A stretch of DNA of 40,913 nt, from positions 1 through 40,913 of IMG/VR virus record IMGVR_UViG_3300020162_001664; one strand, given 5' to 3'. Origin of the DNA: a virus. Both the position numbers and the translations under genes were made by a program. A model generated the notes under the pieces. It saw only the letters and a program-made list of their open reading frames with translations. It did not search any database and had not been told where the DNA came from. Of this stretch, positions 26,601-33,311 are shown piece after piece; within the stretch, counting starts at the first letter, position 1, and every line of letters begins with the position of its first letter.

Positions 26601-27887
26601 ATAACCTCACTTGCAAATACCAAAATTACTGGAGTAATAACAGCTGGTCAACTGGCTAGTACAGCAGTTAGTGCATCGTCTGTTGGTTCAGCCAACCAGG
26701 TATCAAGATTTACTGTTGATGCACAGGGTCGATTGACTTCAGCAAATAGTGTTGCGATTTCAATTCCAATATCTCAAATATCTAACTTCCCAACACTAGT
26801 ATCATCAGCTACAACAGACACAACCAGTGCAACCAATATCACTTCTGGTACACTACCAGATGCAAGACTATCTTCGACTGGTGTAGTCGCTTCATCTTAT
26901 GGTGGTGCAAATAAAGTTGGCACATTTACAGTAGATGCAAAAGGCAGAATTACTGCTGCTGCGGATACACAAATCACAATCCAAAAATCTCAAGTATCCG
27001 ATTTTCCAACATTAGCTACATCAGCTACAACTGATACAAGTAATGCGACTAATATTTCATCTGGTACCTTGGCTGAAGCCAGATTGCCTGCGACATTTGC
27101 AAAACTCAGCGGTGCAGCATTCACGGGTGAGACCACTGTAACCGATGGTACTGGTAAAATTAGATTACTACCGAGTGGTGATATCTATGCATATAGAACC
27201 ACAGGAAGTGCAGGTACAGGTGTTCTATATTTAAATAGTACAGGAACAAGATATCTACTTAATGATGGAAATAATTACACACTCAACGGACAAGATTTGT
27301 TAATTAATGGTTCAAAAGCCGTAACGCAAAATACTGGTGGAACTATTATAGGAACTTATAACTTCCGATCAGCACTGTCTGTTGGAACAAATGGACAATC
27401 AGGAACATTGGTTGCATATGGTTCAGGCGCTATAGGCGACAGTGCTTCTATGTCTTTCCATAGACCAGGTACTTATGGAATTAACATGGGACTAGATACT
27501 ACAGACAATGCATTCAGATTAGGTGGATGGTCAAACGGTACCAATGTTTATAGATGGACTTCTGATGGTTCAGGCAACTTTGTTGCAAGTGGTAACGTTA
27601 CTGCTTACTCTGATGAGAGATTGAAAACAAACATCAAAACAATTGAAAATGCTTTAGACACCGTATCTAAAATGCGTGGTGTAACTTATGAAAGAATTGA
27701 CTCTGGCATCAAAGGTGTTGGTGTTATTGCACAAGAAATGAAAGAGGTTCTACCAGAAGTAGTTATGGAAGCGTTGAGTGATGATGAATATATGTCCGTT
27801 TCATATGGCAACATTGTTGGTGTTTTGATTGAAGCAATTAAAGAACTTAAAGCCGAGATTGAAGAATTAAAAGGACAGAATAAATGA
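23655..27887 (+). CDS. Long tail fibre with C-terminal Peptidase_S74 chaperone
   Basis: A 1410-residue fibre. Residues about 1-490 are degenerate A/N/T-rich repeats (LQANTSTNTSNAS, YTKHLIANN). At about 500-572 there is a module also found in two other fibres here (IPDIGYFEVNRGTGSTNAAI). YANAAF repeats follow near 625-690, then VTGTSGSV/QGGTGVTS fibre repeats, a 63-residue-domain relative (ARLTY-like, RAYINGVRQLESEYHAN about 840), and SGTLPDARL-type repeats to 1150. The C-terminus is a classic intramolecular chaperone: YSDERLKTNIKTIENALDTV, then GVGVIAQEMKEVLPEVV and LIEAIKELKAEIEELKGQ. The S1319 of SDERLK is the expected self-cleavage site, releasing about 92 residues after trimerisation. A receptor-binding fibre is the likely role. 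Confidence 0.88.
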   Translation: MANTVTSLSYANTFGQWLNSTGALISENNILATGNYVKDSGTLFLSESTQNALQANGNIIAQKQLLVQGVGSSATIQNNLTVQGQGLFTNTGLSISTTANANIGGVLTVLGSGFGLEVANDARVAGDLVIGGDLELNVLEARLRVNTANISITGTTYTNRVTANGHISSDSLVANTNIFTSRVQANTSITTTSLQANTIINAAAISATTGIFSNTIQANTSVNTATASIMNTLFANVVQANTSTNTSNASVTGTVYTKHLIANNTITGFDIYASGNVYSNNNLTVTDSIDVFGNARITNNVSSNLISANTASVQGNLTVFNTTTTTQLVVVENVITSKIYSTTSYSELFEANTNIITPTITVEGITYTQALQANSSTNTSNASVTNTLYVKDLVANTSAIIPAVFTSGITTTDVLQANSTINSPFSTISSLSTTGSLQANTSTNTSNASIVNTTYTKYLVANTSVTTPTITVSGATVTSTLQANVSANTQTLRVSELIDGNNATAFINNVIVGNQLSVTGDFVIDGTTVYNSDRFTINAGSNIPDIGYFEVNRGTGSTNAAIRWNEPQKYFDIIDVSSNSYSKILTSNLISGSLTSTSSSTVASSAAANTLNNTITAANNFLQAAVVSSGSYANAAFIAANTADTKAVNSGLYANAAFLHANAAFISANNVAPQIEPAFRHANAAFAKANSVIASVTGTSGSVTASDAGVTLRSNNGITINSTSANTLTISTAQDIRTTATPTFAGLTLTTPLGISQGGTGVTSTSAILNAILPSGATSGYVLTTGGAGNYYWAAGGTGGGGGATPGTTITSTRLTYSGDSSNTRFTTPTFNNSTQLRAYINGVRQLESEYHANTGNSRIVFSTAPAVGDSILLEVDGYAVYEYFANNIAYTTNENLGAANTIQSAIDTLTTSAAFESGATFVGNVTGLTMNIAASNTSFATTAFVKNVLGSTATYAISTTGNAGTVTNGVYTSESYANPAFITSLANTKITGVITAGQLASTAVSASSVGSANQVSRFTVDAQGRLTSANSVAISIPISQISNFPTLVSSATTDTTSATNITSGTLPDARLSSTGVVASSYGGANKVGTFTVDAKGRITAAADTQITIQKSQVSDFPTLATSATTDTSNATNISSGTLAEARLPATFAKLSGAAFTGETTVTDGTGKIRLLPSGDIYAYRTTGSAGTGVLYLNSTGTRYLLNDGNNYTLNGQDLLINGSKAVTQNTGGTIIGTYNFRSALSVGTNGQSGTLVAYGSGAIGDSASMSFHRPGTYGINMGLDTTDNAFRLGGWSNGTNVYRWTSDGSGNFVASGNVTAYSDERLKTNIKTIENALDTVSKMRGVTYERIDSGIKGVGVIAQEMKEVLPEVVMEALSDDEYMSVSYGNIVGVLIEAIKELKAEIEELKGQNK

Positions 27888-28852
27888 CAACAAAGATCAC
27901 GCCATCGGTACTGGCAAACACAGCAGTAAGTGCCGGATCCTATGGTAGTGCGACTGAAATGTCGGTCGTTACAATCGATGCACAAGGTAGAATCACTGCC
28001 GCTTCTGCGGCTGCAGCCAGTTTAAACACTTCACAAATTACAAGTGGTACATTAGCTGACGCAAGACTTCCAGATAAAGTAACAGCAACATCGGCAGGTT
28101 CAGCCACGCAAGTATCAAGGTTTACTGTTGATGCCAAGGGTAGAATCACCTCAGCAAACAGTGTTGCGATTGCAATTCCAAAATCACAAATAACAGACTT
28201 CCCAACACTAGTAACATCAGCTACAACAGACACAACCATTGCAAGTAACATCACTTCTGGAACATTACCAGATGCAAGACTGTCTGCAACTGGTGTGTCC
28301 GCGGCTTCTTATGGTAGAGTTGATTATGCGATTAGTCTGACTGTTGATGCCAAAGGTAGACTCACATCAGCAAACAGTGGACCTATTGCAATAACCTCTG
28401 CCGCAGTCTCTGGATTGTCACCCTCTGCCACCACAGATACAACAAATGCGGATAATATATCTACAGGTACATTGGCTGCAGGTCGTTTACCTGCGTCTGG
28501 TGTAGTTGCACAATCTTATGGTGGACAAGCTAGTGTTCCTAGGTTTACAATTGATGCTGCAGGAAGAATAACTAGAGCAAACAATATTGCAATTGGTATT
28601 TCAGCCGGCGCTGTTACAGGATTATCTGGAGTGGCAACATCTGGTTCTTATGTTGATCTGTCAAACAAACCAACCATACTCAGTAGAGTAGAAACATTGG
28701 AAGCAGTGTATCCTGTCGGCACAATTTACATGAATTATTCAAATAGTGAAACACCAAACACATTATTGGCCGTTGGAACATGGCAAGCTGTTTCAAATAG
28801 TAACTTTACACCAAGTATTTCTCCACTATATGTGTGGAAACGAATTTCCTAA
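27884..28852 (+). CDS. Second tail fibre with gp10_C-like tip
   Basis: A 322-residue protein that overlaps the preceding fibre by ATGA. Residues 1-235 are repeats of about 70 residues (SRFTVDAKGRITSANSVAIA, DFPTLVTSATTDTTIASNIT, SGTLPDARLSATGV). These are closely related to the segment at 26699-26885 in the upstream fibre, so the pair arose by duplication. Residues about 280-322 (VYPVGTIYMNYSNSETPNTL, LAVGTWQAV, LYVWKRIS) form a terminal domain of the type found at fibre and baseplate protein ends (PVGSIYMS...LYxWKR, gp10 C-terminal domain family). It may form a heteromeric or distal part of the same fibre. Confidence 0.8.
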   Translation: MTTKITPSVLANTAVSAGSYGSATEMSVVTIDAQGRITAASAAAASLNTSQITSGTLADARLPDKVTATSAGSATQVSRFTVDAKGRITSANSVAIAIPKSQITDFPTLVTSATTDTTIASNITSGTLPDARLSATGVSAASYGRVDYAISLTVDAKGRLTSANSGPIAITSAAVSGLSPSATTDTTNADNISTGTLAAGRLPASGVVAQSYGGQASVPRFTIDAAGRITRANNIAIGISAGAVTGLSGVATSGSYVDLSNKPTILSRVETLEAVYPVGTIYMNYSNSETPNTLLAVGTWQAVSNSNFTPSISPLYVWKRIS

Positions 28853-28855
28853 TGT

Positions 28856-28863
28856 GATAAATA
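28856..28863 (+). promoter_or_regulatory. Late-promoter-like GATAAATA before the 113-residue gene
   Basis: GATAAATA lies 21 bases before ATG 28884, followed by a Shine-Dalgarno AAGGGG at about 28871. Spacing allows a very short leader that still includes the ribosome binding site. It would start transcription of the small-fibre block. Confidence 0.5.
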
Positions 28864-28883
28864 CCTCCAAAAGGGGTTAACAA

Positions 28884-29225
28884 ATGCCAGCAGGTTATCA
28901 AGAACTATTTCTAGAGCAAGGCTCAAACTTTAACACATCGGTAGCCTTAGATCAGGCCGATGGAACACCGTTCTCTTTAACTGGCGCACAGATTAAAGCT
29001 GTTATGAAGAAGAGTTATTATTCTAGCAGCACTACGGCTCAGTTTGTCATCACTGTCAATGATCCAACAGAAGGTATACTTCTTTTATCTTTACCATATG
29101 CGAATACCGCAAACATTGCTGCAGGACGATATGTTTATGATGTTGTTATTAAAGATTCATCAAACACAGTGTCTAGAGTTTTGGAGGGAATTGTTAATGT
29201 TTTACCTCAAGTTACTGTATTTTAA
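28884..29225 (+). CDS. Small beta-sandwich protein (BppU-N-like)
   Basis: A 113-residue protein with the pattern of a phage baseplate/fibre beta sandwich: LEQGSNFNTSVALDQADGTP, FSLTGAQIKAVMKKSYYS, VNDPTEGILLLSLPYANTAN, IAAGRYVYDVVIKDSSNTVS, ending in RVLEGIVNVLPQVTVF. The order (a 'dG.p.dltG' strand, 'dp..G...l.l', 'G.YvYDv', 'rvl.G.v.v.p.VT') is that of BppU N-terminal-like domains, which attach fibres or receptor-binding proteins. It has a good Shine-Dalgarno sequence and stands alone between two fibre groups. I assign the fold with moderate confidence and the role by context. Confidence 0.75.
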   Translation: MPAGYQELFLEQGSNFNTSVALDQADGTPFSLTGAQIKAVMKKSYYSSSTTAQFVITVNDPTEGILLLSLPYANTANIAAGRYVYDVVIKDSSNTVSRVLEGIVNVLPQVTVF

Positions 29226-29234
29226 AGGAATAAC

Positions 29235-29768
29235 ATGCCAACAGTAACAGTTACACAACCAGCAACCATTAAGGTTCGCGTTGAGGGTCAAAAAACAAGA
29301 GTACAAACACTGACGTATGGTACCAAAACAATGAGAAGTCTAACCGACCTATCATTGGAAGGCGCGAATACGGGTGATGTAATTATTTACAACTCACAAA
29401 CAAAAACTTTTGCTGCAAAAGGTTTGGGTACAGACACGCCTGTACGCGGTAGTTTAATACCAACACAGTCCAGAACATTTGACTTAGGTAGTAGAACACA
29501 AAAATTTCGAAGTCTGTTTTTGAGTGGTAATACAATTGACTTGGATGGTACAGTTATTAAATCTGAAGCCACAACAGGTGCAATTTCTTTTGCAGCTGCA
29601 CCGACTGCTACCAATCCAAATCCTATTGCGATTGTTGTGTCGCCAGTAGGTGGTTTTGTTCCTGTTCAAACTGCAAACGGTGTAATTTCAGATGCAGCAA
29701 TTCAAAATGCTGTGGCTAACTCAATAACTTATCTGGCGTTCACAGGCGCTGATGCAGGCTTCTTTTAA
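29235..29768 (+). CDS. Small fibre protein
   Basis: A 177-residue protein preceded by AAAGGA. It shows two common fibre modules: SLTDLSLEGANTGDVIIYNS followed by TKTFAAKGL (residues about 36-63), and SRTFDLGSRTQKFRSLFLSG NTIDLDGTVIKS (about 78-108). The second is typical of T4-like phage fibres ('yDLGS...W..LyLsGnTI.l'). The C-terminus ends GADAGFF, a possible degenerate version of the DGGxF tails of its neighbours. The stop overlaps the next ATG (TAATG). It is probably a virion fibre or fibre-proximal component; the receptor is unknown. Confidence 0.75.
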   Translation: MPTVTVTQPATIKVRVEGQKTRVQTLTYGTKTMRSLTDLSLEGANTGDVIIYNSQTKTFAAKGLGTDTPVRGSLIPTQSRTFDLGSRTQKFRSLFLSGNTIDLDGTVIKSEATTGAISFAAAPTATNPNPIAIVVSPVGGFVPVQTANGVISDAAIQNAVANSITYLAFTGADAGFF

Positions 29769-29962
29769 TGGCAAATACAACCATACAGATCCTAAGATCG
29801 TATGCAAATACTCAACCTTCAACATTAGCTGATGGTGAGTTGGCTTATTCTTTTCTCTCAAACACTCTTTTTATTGGCGATCAAAGTAATAATGTTATAG
29901 GTATTGGTGGTCCCGATTTCGTGGCCAATGCAATTAGCATAATTGACGGTGGCAGTTTTTAA
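29768..29962 (+). CDS. 64-residue mini-fibre: N-terminal module plus DGGSF tail
   Basis: A 64-residue protein consisting almost entirely of a fibre N-terminal module (MANTTIQILRSYANTQPSTL, ADGELAYSFLSNTLFIGD) and a short end, SIIDGGSF. The N-terminal module is closely related to the start of the 591-residue fibre at 30007 (MANTSILIKRS, AAGEFAYSYQSNTLFLG). It resembles the Mtd_N-type modules that attach fibres ('GElAyn...lfiG'). The overlapping start and clear homology argue that this is a real gene. It could be a cap, a socket protein, or a fibre that lost its shaft. Confidence 0.78.
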   Translation: MANTTIQILRSYANTQPSTLADGELAYSFLSNTLFIGDQSNNVIGIGGPDFVANAISIIDGGSF

Positions 29963-29968
29963 TAAATA
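29961..29968 (+). promoter_or_regulatory. Late-promoter-like AATAAATA before the 591-residue fibre
   Basis: The octamer overlaps the preceding stop codon and lies 38 bases before ATG 30007, with a Shine-Dalgarno AAGGA at about 29994. The spacing is good for a late promoter with a short leader. Confidence 0.5.
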
Positions 29969-30006
29969 GAAGATAGTATTCAACCAAAATAACAAGGACA
30001 ATAATA

Positions 30007-31782
30007 ATGGCAAATACCTCAATTCTGATTAAACGTTCCACTACGACAGGAACACCAGCGAGTTTGGCTGCCGGTGAGTTTGCGTATTCTTATCAATCTA
30101 ATACATTGTTCCTTGGCTCACCAGCCGGTACAGGTGTAGTTAATGTTGGTGGACAATATTACACTTCACAGGTAGACAATGCAACATCTGCATCAACGGG
30201 TGGCACACTTGTTCGCCGTGATGCAAACGGTAACGCTGCGTTCGGTTACATCACAGCAACTAACATTGCCGGCTCAGTTTCTGGTAATGCAAATTCTGCA
30301 ACACAATTCCAGACAGATAGATTTATTAATATATCTGGTGGCGACATTACGGCAACAGCACAGTTATTTAACGGCACTGCAAATGCAACATTGAGTGCAT
30401 CTCTTAGTGCTGTGGCTGGACTTACTGCTGGTGTATACGGTGGTTCTACAACGGTACCTATCGTTACTGTTGCTGCAAACGGTCGAATCATGTCGATTGC
30501 CAATTCGGCAGCTATCTCAACATCTTTAGGTATTGCTGGTGACACCGGTACAGATACTGTTTCACTTGCTACAGACACACTGACATTCACTGGCGGTGTA
30601 GGTATTACATCAACAGTAACAGACAACACTGTAACTTTAGATGTTGACAATACTGTTGTTCGTTCAAACACTGCAAGCTTGAACCAGATCATTGACGGCA
30701 ATGTTCAGATTAGCGGTAACTTGAGTGTTTTAGGTACACAAACAGTTATCAACACAAGCGTATTAGAAGTTAAAGACCCATTAATCTATTTGGGTGGAAA
30801 CAATTATGTATCAGACATTGTTGATATTGGTTTTGTTGGTAACTATAATTCAGGTGCAGCGAACCTTCGCTCTGGTTTAATTCGCCATGCTGGCACAAAA
30901 GAATTCTACGCATTTGATAGTTACACCGGTAGCCTTGACAGCAATAGTATAGATGTTACAAGTGGTGGATTCAATACGGCCAATCTTGTACTCAATGTCG
31001 CTAAAGCAAATGTTATTGGTAATTATGTTAGAACATCAAGTGTTACAGCTCCAACTGGTAACCTAAGTGTTGGACCAGCTGCAAATGCAACAGTCTTCTA
31101 TTCGACAGGTAATGTTACTGTTCCAGGAAAAATTACTGCTAACGGCATAGACTTACAAGAATACATTGCAGGTGCTTACAATGTGGGTAATGCTGCAGTT
31201 ACATCAACCTCAACACTAACTTCTGGTGCAATCGTTATTGGTGCTGGTGGTAACAATGTAACTACACTATCAAACTCGACTTATACACTAACTGGTACTC
31301 TAGGTGCAGCCAAAACAATCACTTCACTTACTGTTGATGCATATGGCAGAGTGACAGCAGCGACTGCTGCCGATATTTCTGGACTAACAGTTGCTCAAGG
31401 TGGTACAGGTGCGGCAACATTCAGTAACGGTGGTCTACTGGTTGGTTCTGGTACAGGCGCAATTGGCGTACTTGCAAACTCAACCTACACACTAACAGGT
31501 ACTCTCGGCGCAGCCAAAACAATCACATCGTTGACTGTTGATGCTTACGGCCGTGTAACTGCTGCAACTGCCGGTGATATATCCGGTCTAACTGTTGCAC
31601 AAGGCGGTACAGGTGCTTCTACATTTACCTCAAAGGGTATCGTATACGGTGATGGCACAAACGCAATGGCAGTTACTGCTGCAGCAGGCACTTCAGATCA
31701 AACATTCTCTAATCAAATACTCACTGTCACAAATGCTGGTGTACCGGTATGGACAACCACTCTGGACGGAGGACAATTTTAA
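30007..31782 (+). CDS. Tail fibre, 591 residues, with tandem duplicated domain
   Basis: The N-terminal module (MANTSILIKRSTTTGTPASL, AAGEFAYSYQSNTLFLGS) is shared with 29768 and, more distantly, 32521. Then come fibre repeats (GTANATLSASLSAVAGLTAG, IAGDTGTDTVSLATDTLTFT). The module at about 228-304 (IDGNVQISGNLSVLGTQTVI, VSDIVDIGFVGNYNSGAANL) is a relative of those in the two giant fibres. Two tandem copies of a 68-residue unit follow (NSTYTLTGTLGAAKTITSLT, VDAYGRVTAATAADISGLTV, AQGGTG). The chain ends TTLDGGQF. A well placed AAGGA precedes the start. No enzymatic or chaperone domain is visible. It is likely a trimeric fibre whose maturation depends on other proteins. Confidence 0.85.
   Translation: MANTSILIKRSTTTGTPASLAAGEFAYSYQSNTLFLGSPAGTGVVNVGGQYYTSQVDNATSASTGGTLVRRDANGNAAFGYITATNIAGSVSGNANSATQFQTDRFINISGGDITATAQLFNGTANATLSASLSAVAGLTAGVYGGSTTVPIVTVAANGRIMSIANSAAISTSLGIAGDTGTDTVSLATDTLTFTGGVGITSTVTDNTVTLDVDNTVVRSNTASLNQIIDGNVQISGNLSVLGTQTVINTSVLEVKDPLIYLGGNNYVSDIVDIGFVGNYNSGAANLRSGLIRHAGTKEFYAFDSYTGSLDSNSIDVTSGGFNTANLVLNVAKANVIGNYVRTSSVTAPTGNLSVGPAANATVFYSTGNVTVPGKITANGIDLQEYIAGAYNVGNAAVTSTSTLTSGAIVIGAGGNNVTTLSNSTYTLTGTLGAAKTITSLTVDAYGRVTAATAADISGLTVAQGGTGAATFSNGGLLVGSGTGAIGVLANSTYTLTGTLGAAKTITSLTVDAYGRVTAATAGDISGLTVAQGGTGASTFTSKGIVYGDGTNAMAVTAAAGTSDQTFSNQILTVTNAGVPVWTTTLDGGQF
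31273..31680 (+). repeat. Tandem 204-bp duplication in the fibre gene
   Basis: Two 68-codon units start at 31273 and 31477. The first ~48 residues are almost identical in protein (NSTYTLTGTLGAAKTITSLT and so on) but differ at many third codon positions. That points to an older duplication kept under selection rather than a recent copy. Confidence 0.85.
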
Positions 31783-31826
31783 GTTGACTATATAATGTAT
31801 TATGTTTTTTATGATAGGAGTTTGAA

Positions 31827-32516
31827 ATGGGAAATGACAAGTATATAAATTATTACATTGAGACATTGACGGCCACCATGACCGATTGTGTGATTCGAAA
31901 TGTCTCAATGCAAGCTAATGCAAAAATTACCGATGAGGTTGTTAAGGAACAGATTGAGAAGATTGATGTTTTGACAAAATCAAATGATGAGTTAAAACAA
32001 GTTATTGAAGAGTTAAAACAAAATATTAATAAAGCTGATAATGAAACAATCCAAAACTTAAAAGTTAAGGTTGCGGAAAGTGAATTGAATGTATCCAATT
32101 TAACCAATCAACTCACAGAGCTTAACAACAAATATAGAGACTATGATAGTGTAAGGAATCAGGCAACGCATGTCGATACCTTTAAGTCAGAATTGATTAG
32201 AGCCAGAGAAGAAACGAATAAAACTCGCGGAGAACTGGAAGTAAAAATCAATTCTTTGATAAGTGAGAATAATGGTAAAATTGAAGCATTAAATGGTCAA
32301 CATGAAAAGAATATTAGTTTACTGATACAAAAGCATGAAACTGAAAAGAGTGTATTCAACTCAAAGGTTGAAGAACTTGTTTCAAAAATTGAATACTTAC
32401 AACTACCTCCTGCCAAAAGAAAAAAAATTGATGAGCTAAATAAAGAAGCAACACCAACCGTACTCACGGATTTGGTCGGTGTTGATGGCGTAATCAAAGA
32501 TGGTGGAACGTTCTAA
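31827..32516 (+). CDS. Long coiled-coil protein within the fibre cluster
   Basis: A 229-residue protein with a strong Shine-Dalgarno sequence (TAGGAG). Residues 1-35 form a small head (MGNDKYINYYIETLTATMTD). Residues 40-195 are highly charged and almost surely coiled coil (VKEQIEKIDVLTKSNDELKQ, ELNNKYRDYDSVRNQATHVD, KSVFNSKVEELVSKIEYLQL). The end is LPPAKRKKIDELNKEATP, then GVIKDGGTF. The DGGTF tail is shared with neighbouring fibres, while the rest is quite unlike them in composition. It may be a fibre-assembly chaperone, a scaffold, or a coiled-coil shaft. There is no known family that I can name. Confidence 0.75.
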   Translation: MGNDKYINYYIETLTATMTDCVIRNVSMQANAKITDEVVKEQIEKIDVLTKSNDELKQVIEELKQNINKADNETIQNLKVKVAESELNVSNLTNQLTELNNKYRDYDSVRNQATHVDTFKSELIRAREETNKTRGELEVKINSLISENNGKIEALNGQHEKNISLLIQKHETEKSVFNSKVEELVSKIEYLQLPPAKRKKIDELNKEATPTVLTDLVGVDGVIKDGGTF

Positions 32517-32520
32517 GTAA

Positions 32521-32952
32521 ATGTCAAACACAGCAATCCAGTTAAAAAAATCAGGCATAACAGGAAACACACCAAGTTCTTTATCGTTTGGTGAGGTTGC
32601 ACTTAACTATGCCGATGGAAAGCTGTTTTATAAAAATGGACTTGGTGGTACATCATTCATCACCAACCAATTTTCTTTTGATACAATCAATGCTAACAAC
32701 AGTTTGGTGTTGGCATCTGGTTATTCAGACACACTTTCGTTGGTTGCTGGTAATAATATTACCATCAGCACCAATACGACAACAAAAACAATCACATTCA
32801 ATGCAACCTCAGGTGGCGATGTTGCGCCAGCATTTGAAAAGGCTAATGCGGCTTATATTCATGCCAATGCGGCTTTTGCAAAGGCAAACACGGGTACAAC
32901 ATTATTGGATGTAGACTCTCAGATTGTTGCTTTCACTATCGCATTTAGTTGA
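32521..32952 (+). CDS. Short fibre with YANAAF-class repeats
   Basis: A 143-residue protein. The N-terminal module (MSNTAIQLKKSGITGNTPSS, LSFGEVALNYADGKLFYKNG) is of the same class as at 29768 and 30007. A beta segment follows (LSLVAGNNITISTNTTTKTI, TFNATSGGD), then a short A/N repeat (AFEKANAAYIHANAAFAKAN). It ends LDVDSQIVAFTIAFS. It starts 4 bases after the coiled-coil gene and precedes one of three paralogous ~110-residue proteins. It looks like the shortest copy of the fibre-plus-small-protein cassette that occurs at 33312-37787 and 38830-40250. A virion fibre is likely; the receptor is unknown. Confidence 0.75.
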   Translation: MSNTAIQLKKSGITGNTPSSLSFGEVALNYADGKLFYKNGLGGTSFITNQFSFDTINANNSLVLASGYSDTLSLVAGNNITISTNTTTKTITFNATSGGDVAPAFEKANAAYIHANAAFAKANTGTTLLDVDSQIVAFTIAFS

Positions 32953-32955
32953 CAC

Positions 32956-32963
32956 GATAAATA
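32956..32963 (+). promoter_or_regulatory. Late-promoter-like GATAAATA before the 108-residue gene
   Basis: GATAAATA begins 3 bases after the preceding stop and 28 bases before ATG 32984, with an AGGAAA ribosome-binding sequence at about 32973. It is well placed to drive the 108-residue gene and the giant repeat fibre that follows. Confidence 0.5.
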
Positions 32964-32983
32964 TACAATATCAGGAAATTTAA

Positions 32984-33310
32984 ATGGCAAATGTTTTTAA
33001 AAATCAACTTCAAGCTGCGGTAGGCACATCACCCGTAACAATATATACGGCAGGTGCCGGTGTTTCCACGACTGTCATTGGTATGACTATCGCAAACATA
33101 TTGAATGTACCTATAACAGCAAATGTTATTGTAACTTCTTCATCTTCAGATTACTATATGGTTAAGATGGCAACTATCGATCCGGGAAGTTCACTAATCA
33201 CAATTGGTGGTGAACAAAAGCTTGTTCTGGAAGCCACAGATTCACTTAAAGTATCTACAAGCAACGCATCGGCAGCTGATGTAATTCTAAGTCTGTTGGA
33301 AATAACGTAA
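32984..33310 (+). CDS. Small beta protein, paralogue 1 of a three-member set
   Basis: A 108-residue protein (MANVFKNQLQAAVGTSPVTI). It resembles 37431 and 39894 in architecture: an N-terminal Thr-rich segment, a strand (VIGMTIANILNVPITANVIV), a middle 'vp.gssl..i....klvleatDsL' strand pair, and a C-terminal strand (ADVILSLLEIT). It contains no enzyme motif. It is predicted by eye as a beta sandwich. In each case the gene follows a YANAAF-type fibre, so fibre tip, cap or fibre-linked receptor-binding roles are plausible. It ends one base before the 1369-residue fibre. Function unknown. Confidence 0.7.
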   Translation: MANVFKNQLQAAVGTSPVTIYTAGAGVSTTVIGMTIANILNVPITANVIVTSSSSDYYMVKMATIDPGSSLITIGGEQKLVLEATDSLKVSTSNASAADVILSLLEIT

Positions 33311-33311
33311 C

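Noticed and set aside
31783-31826. Possible sigma70 promoter (TTGACT and TATAAT-like bases) before the coiled-coil gene
   Set aside because: The -35-like and -10-like hexamers are adjacent rather than about 17 bases apart, so it does not form a normal promoter.
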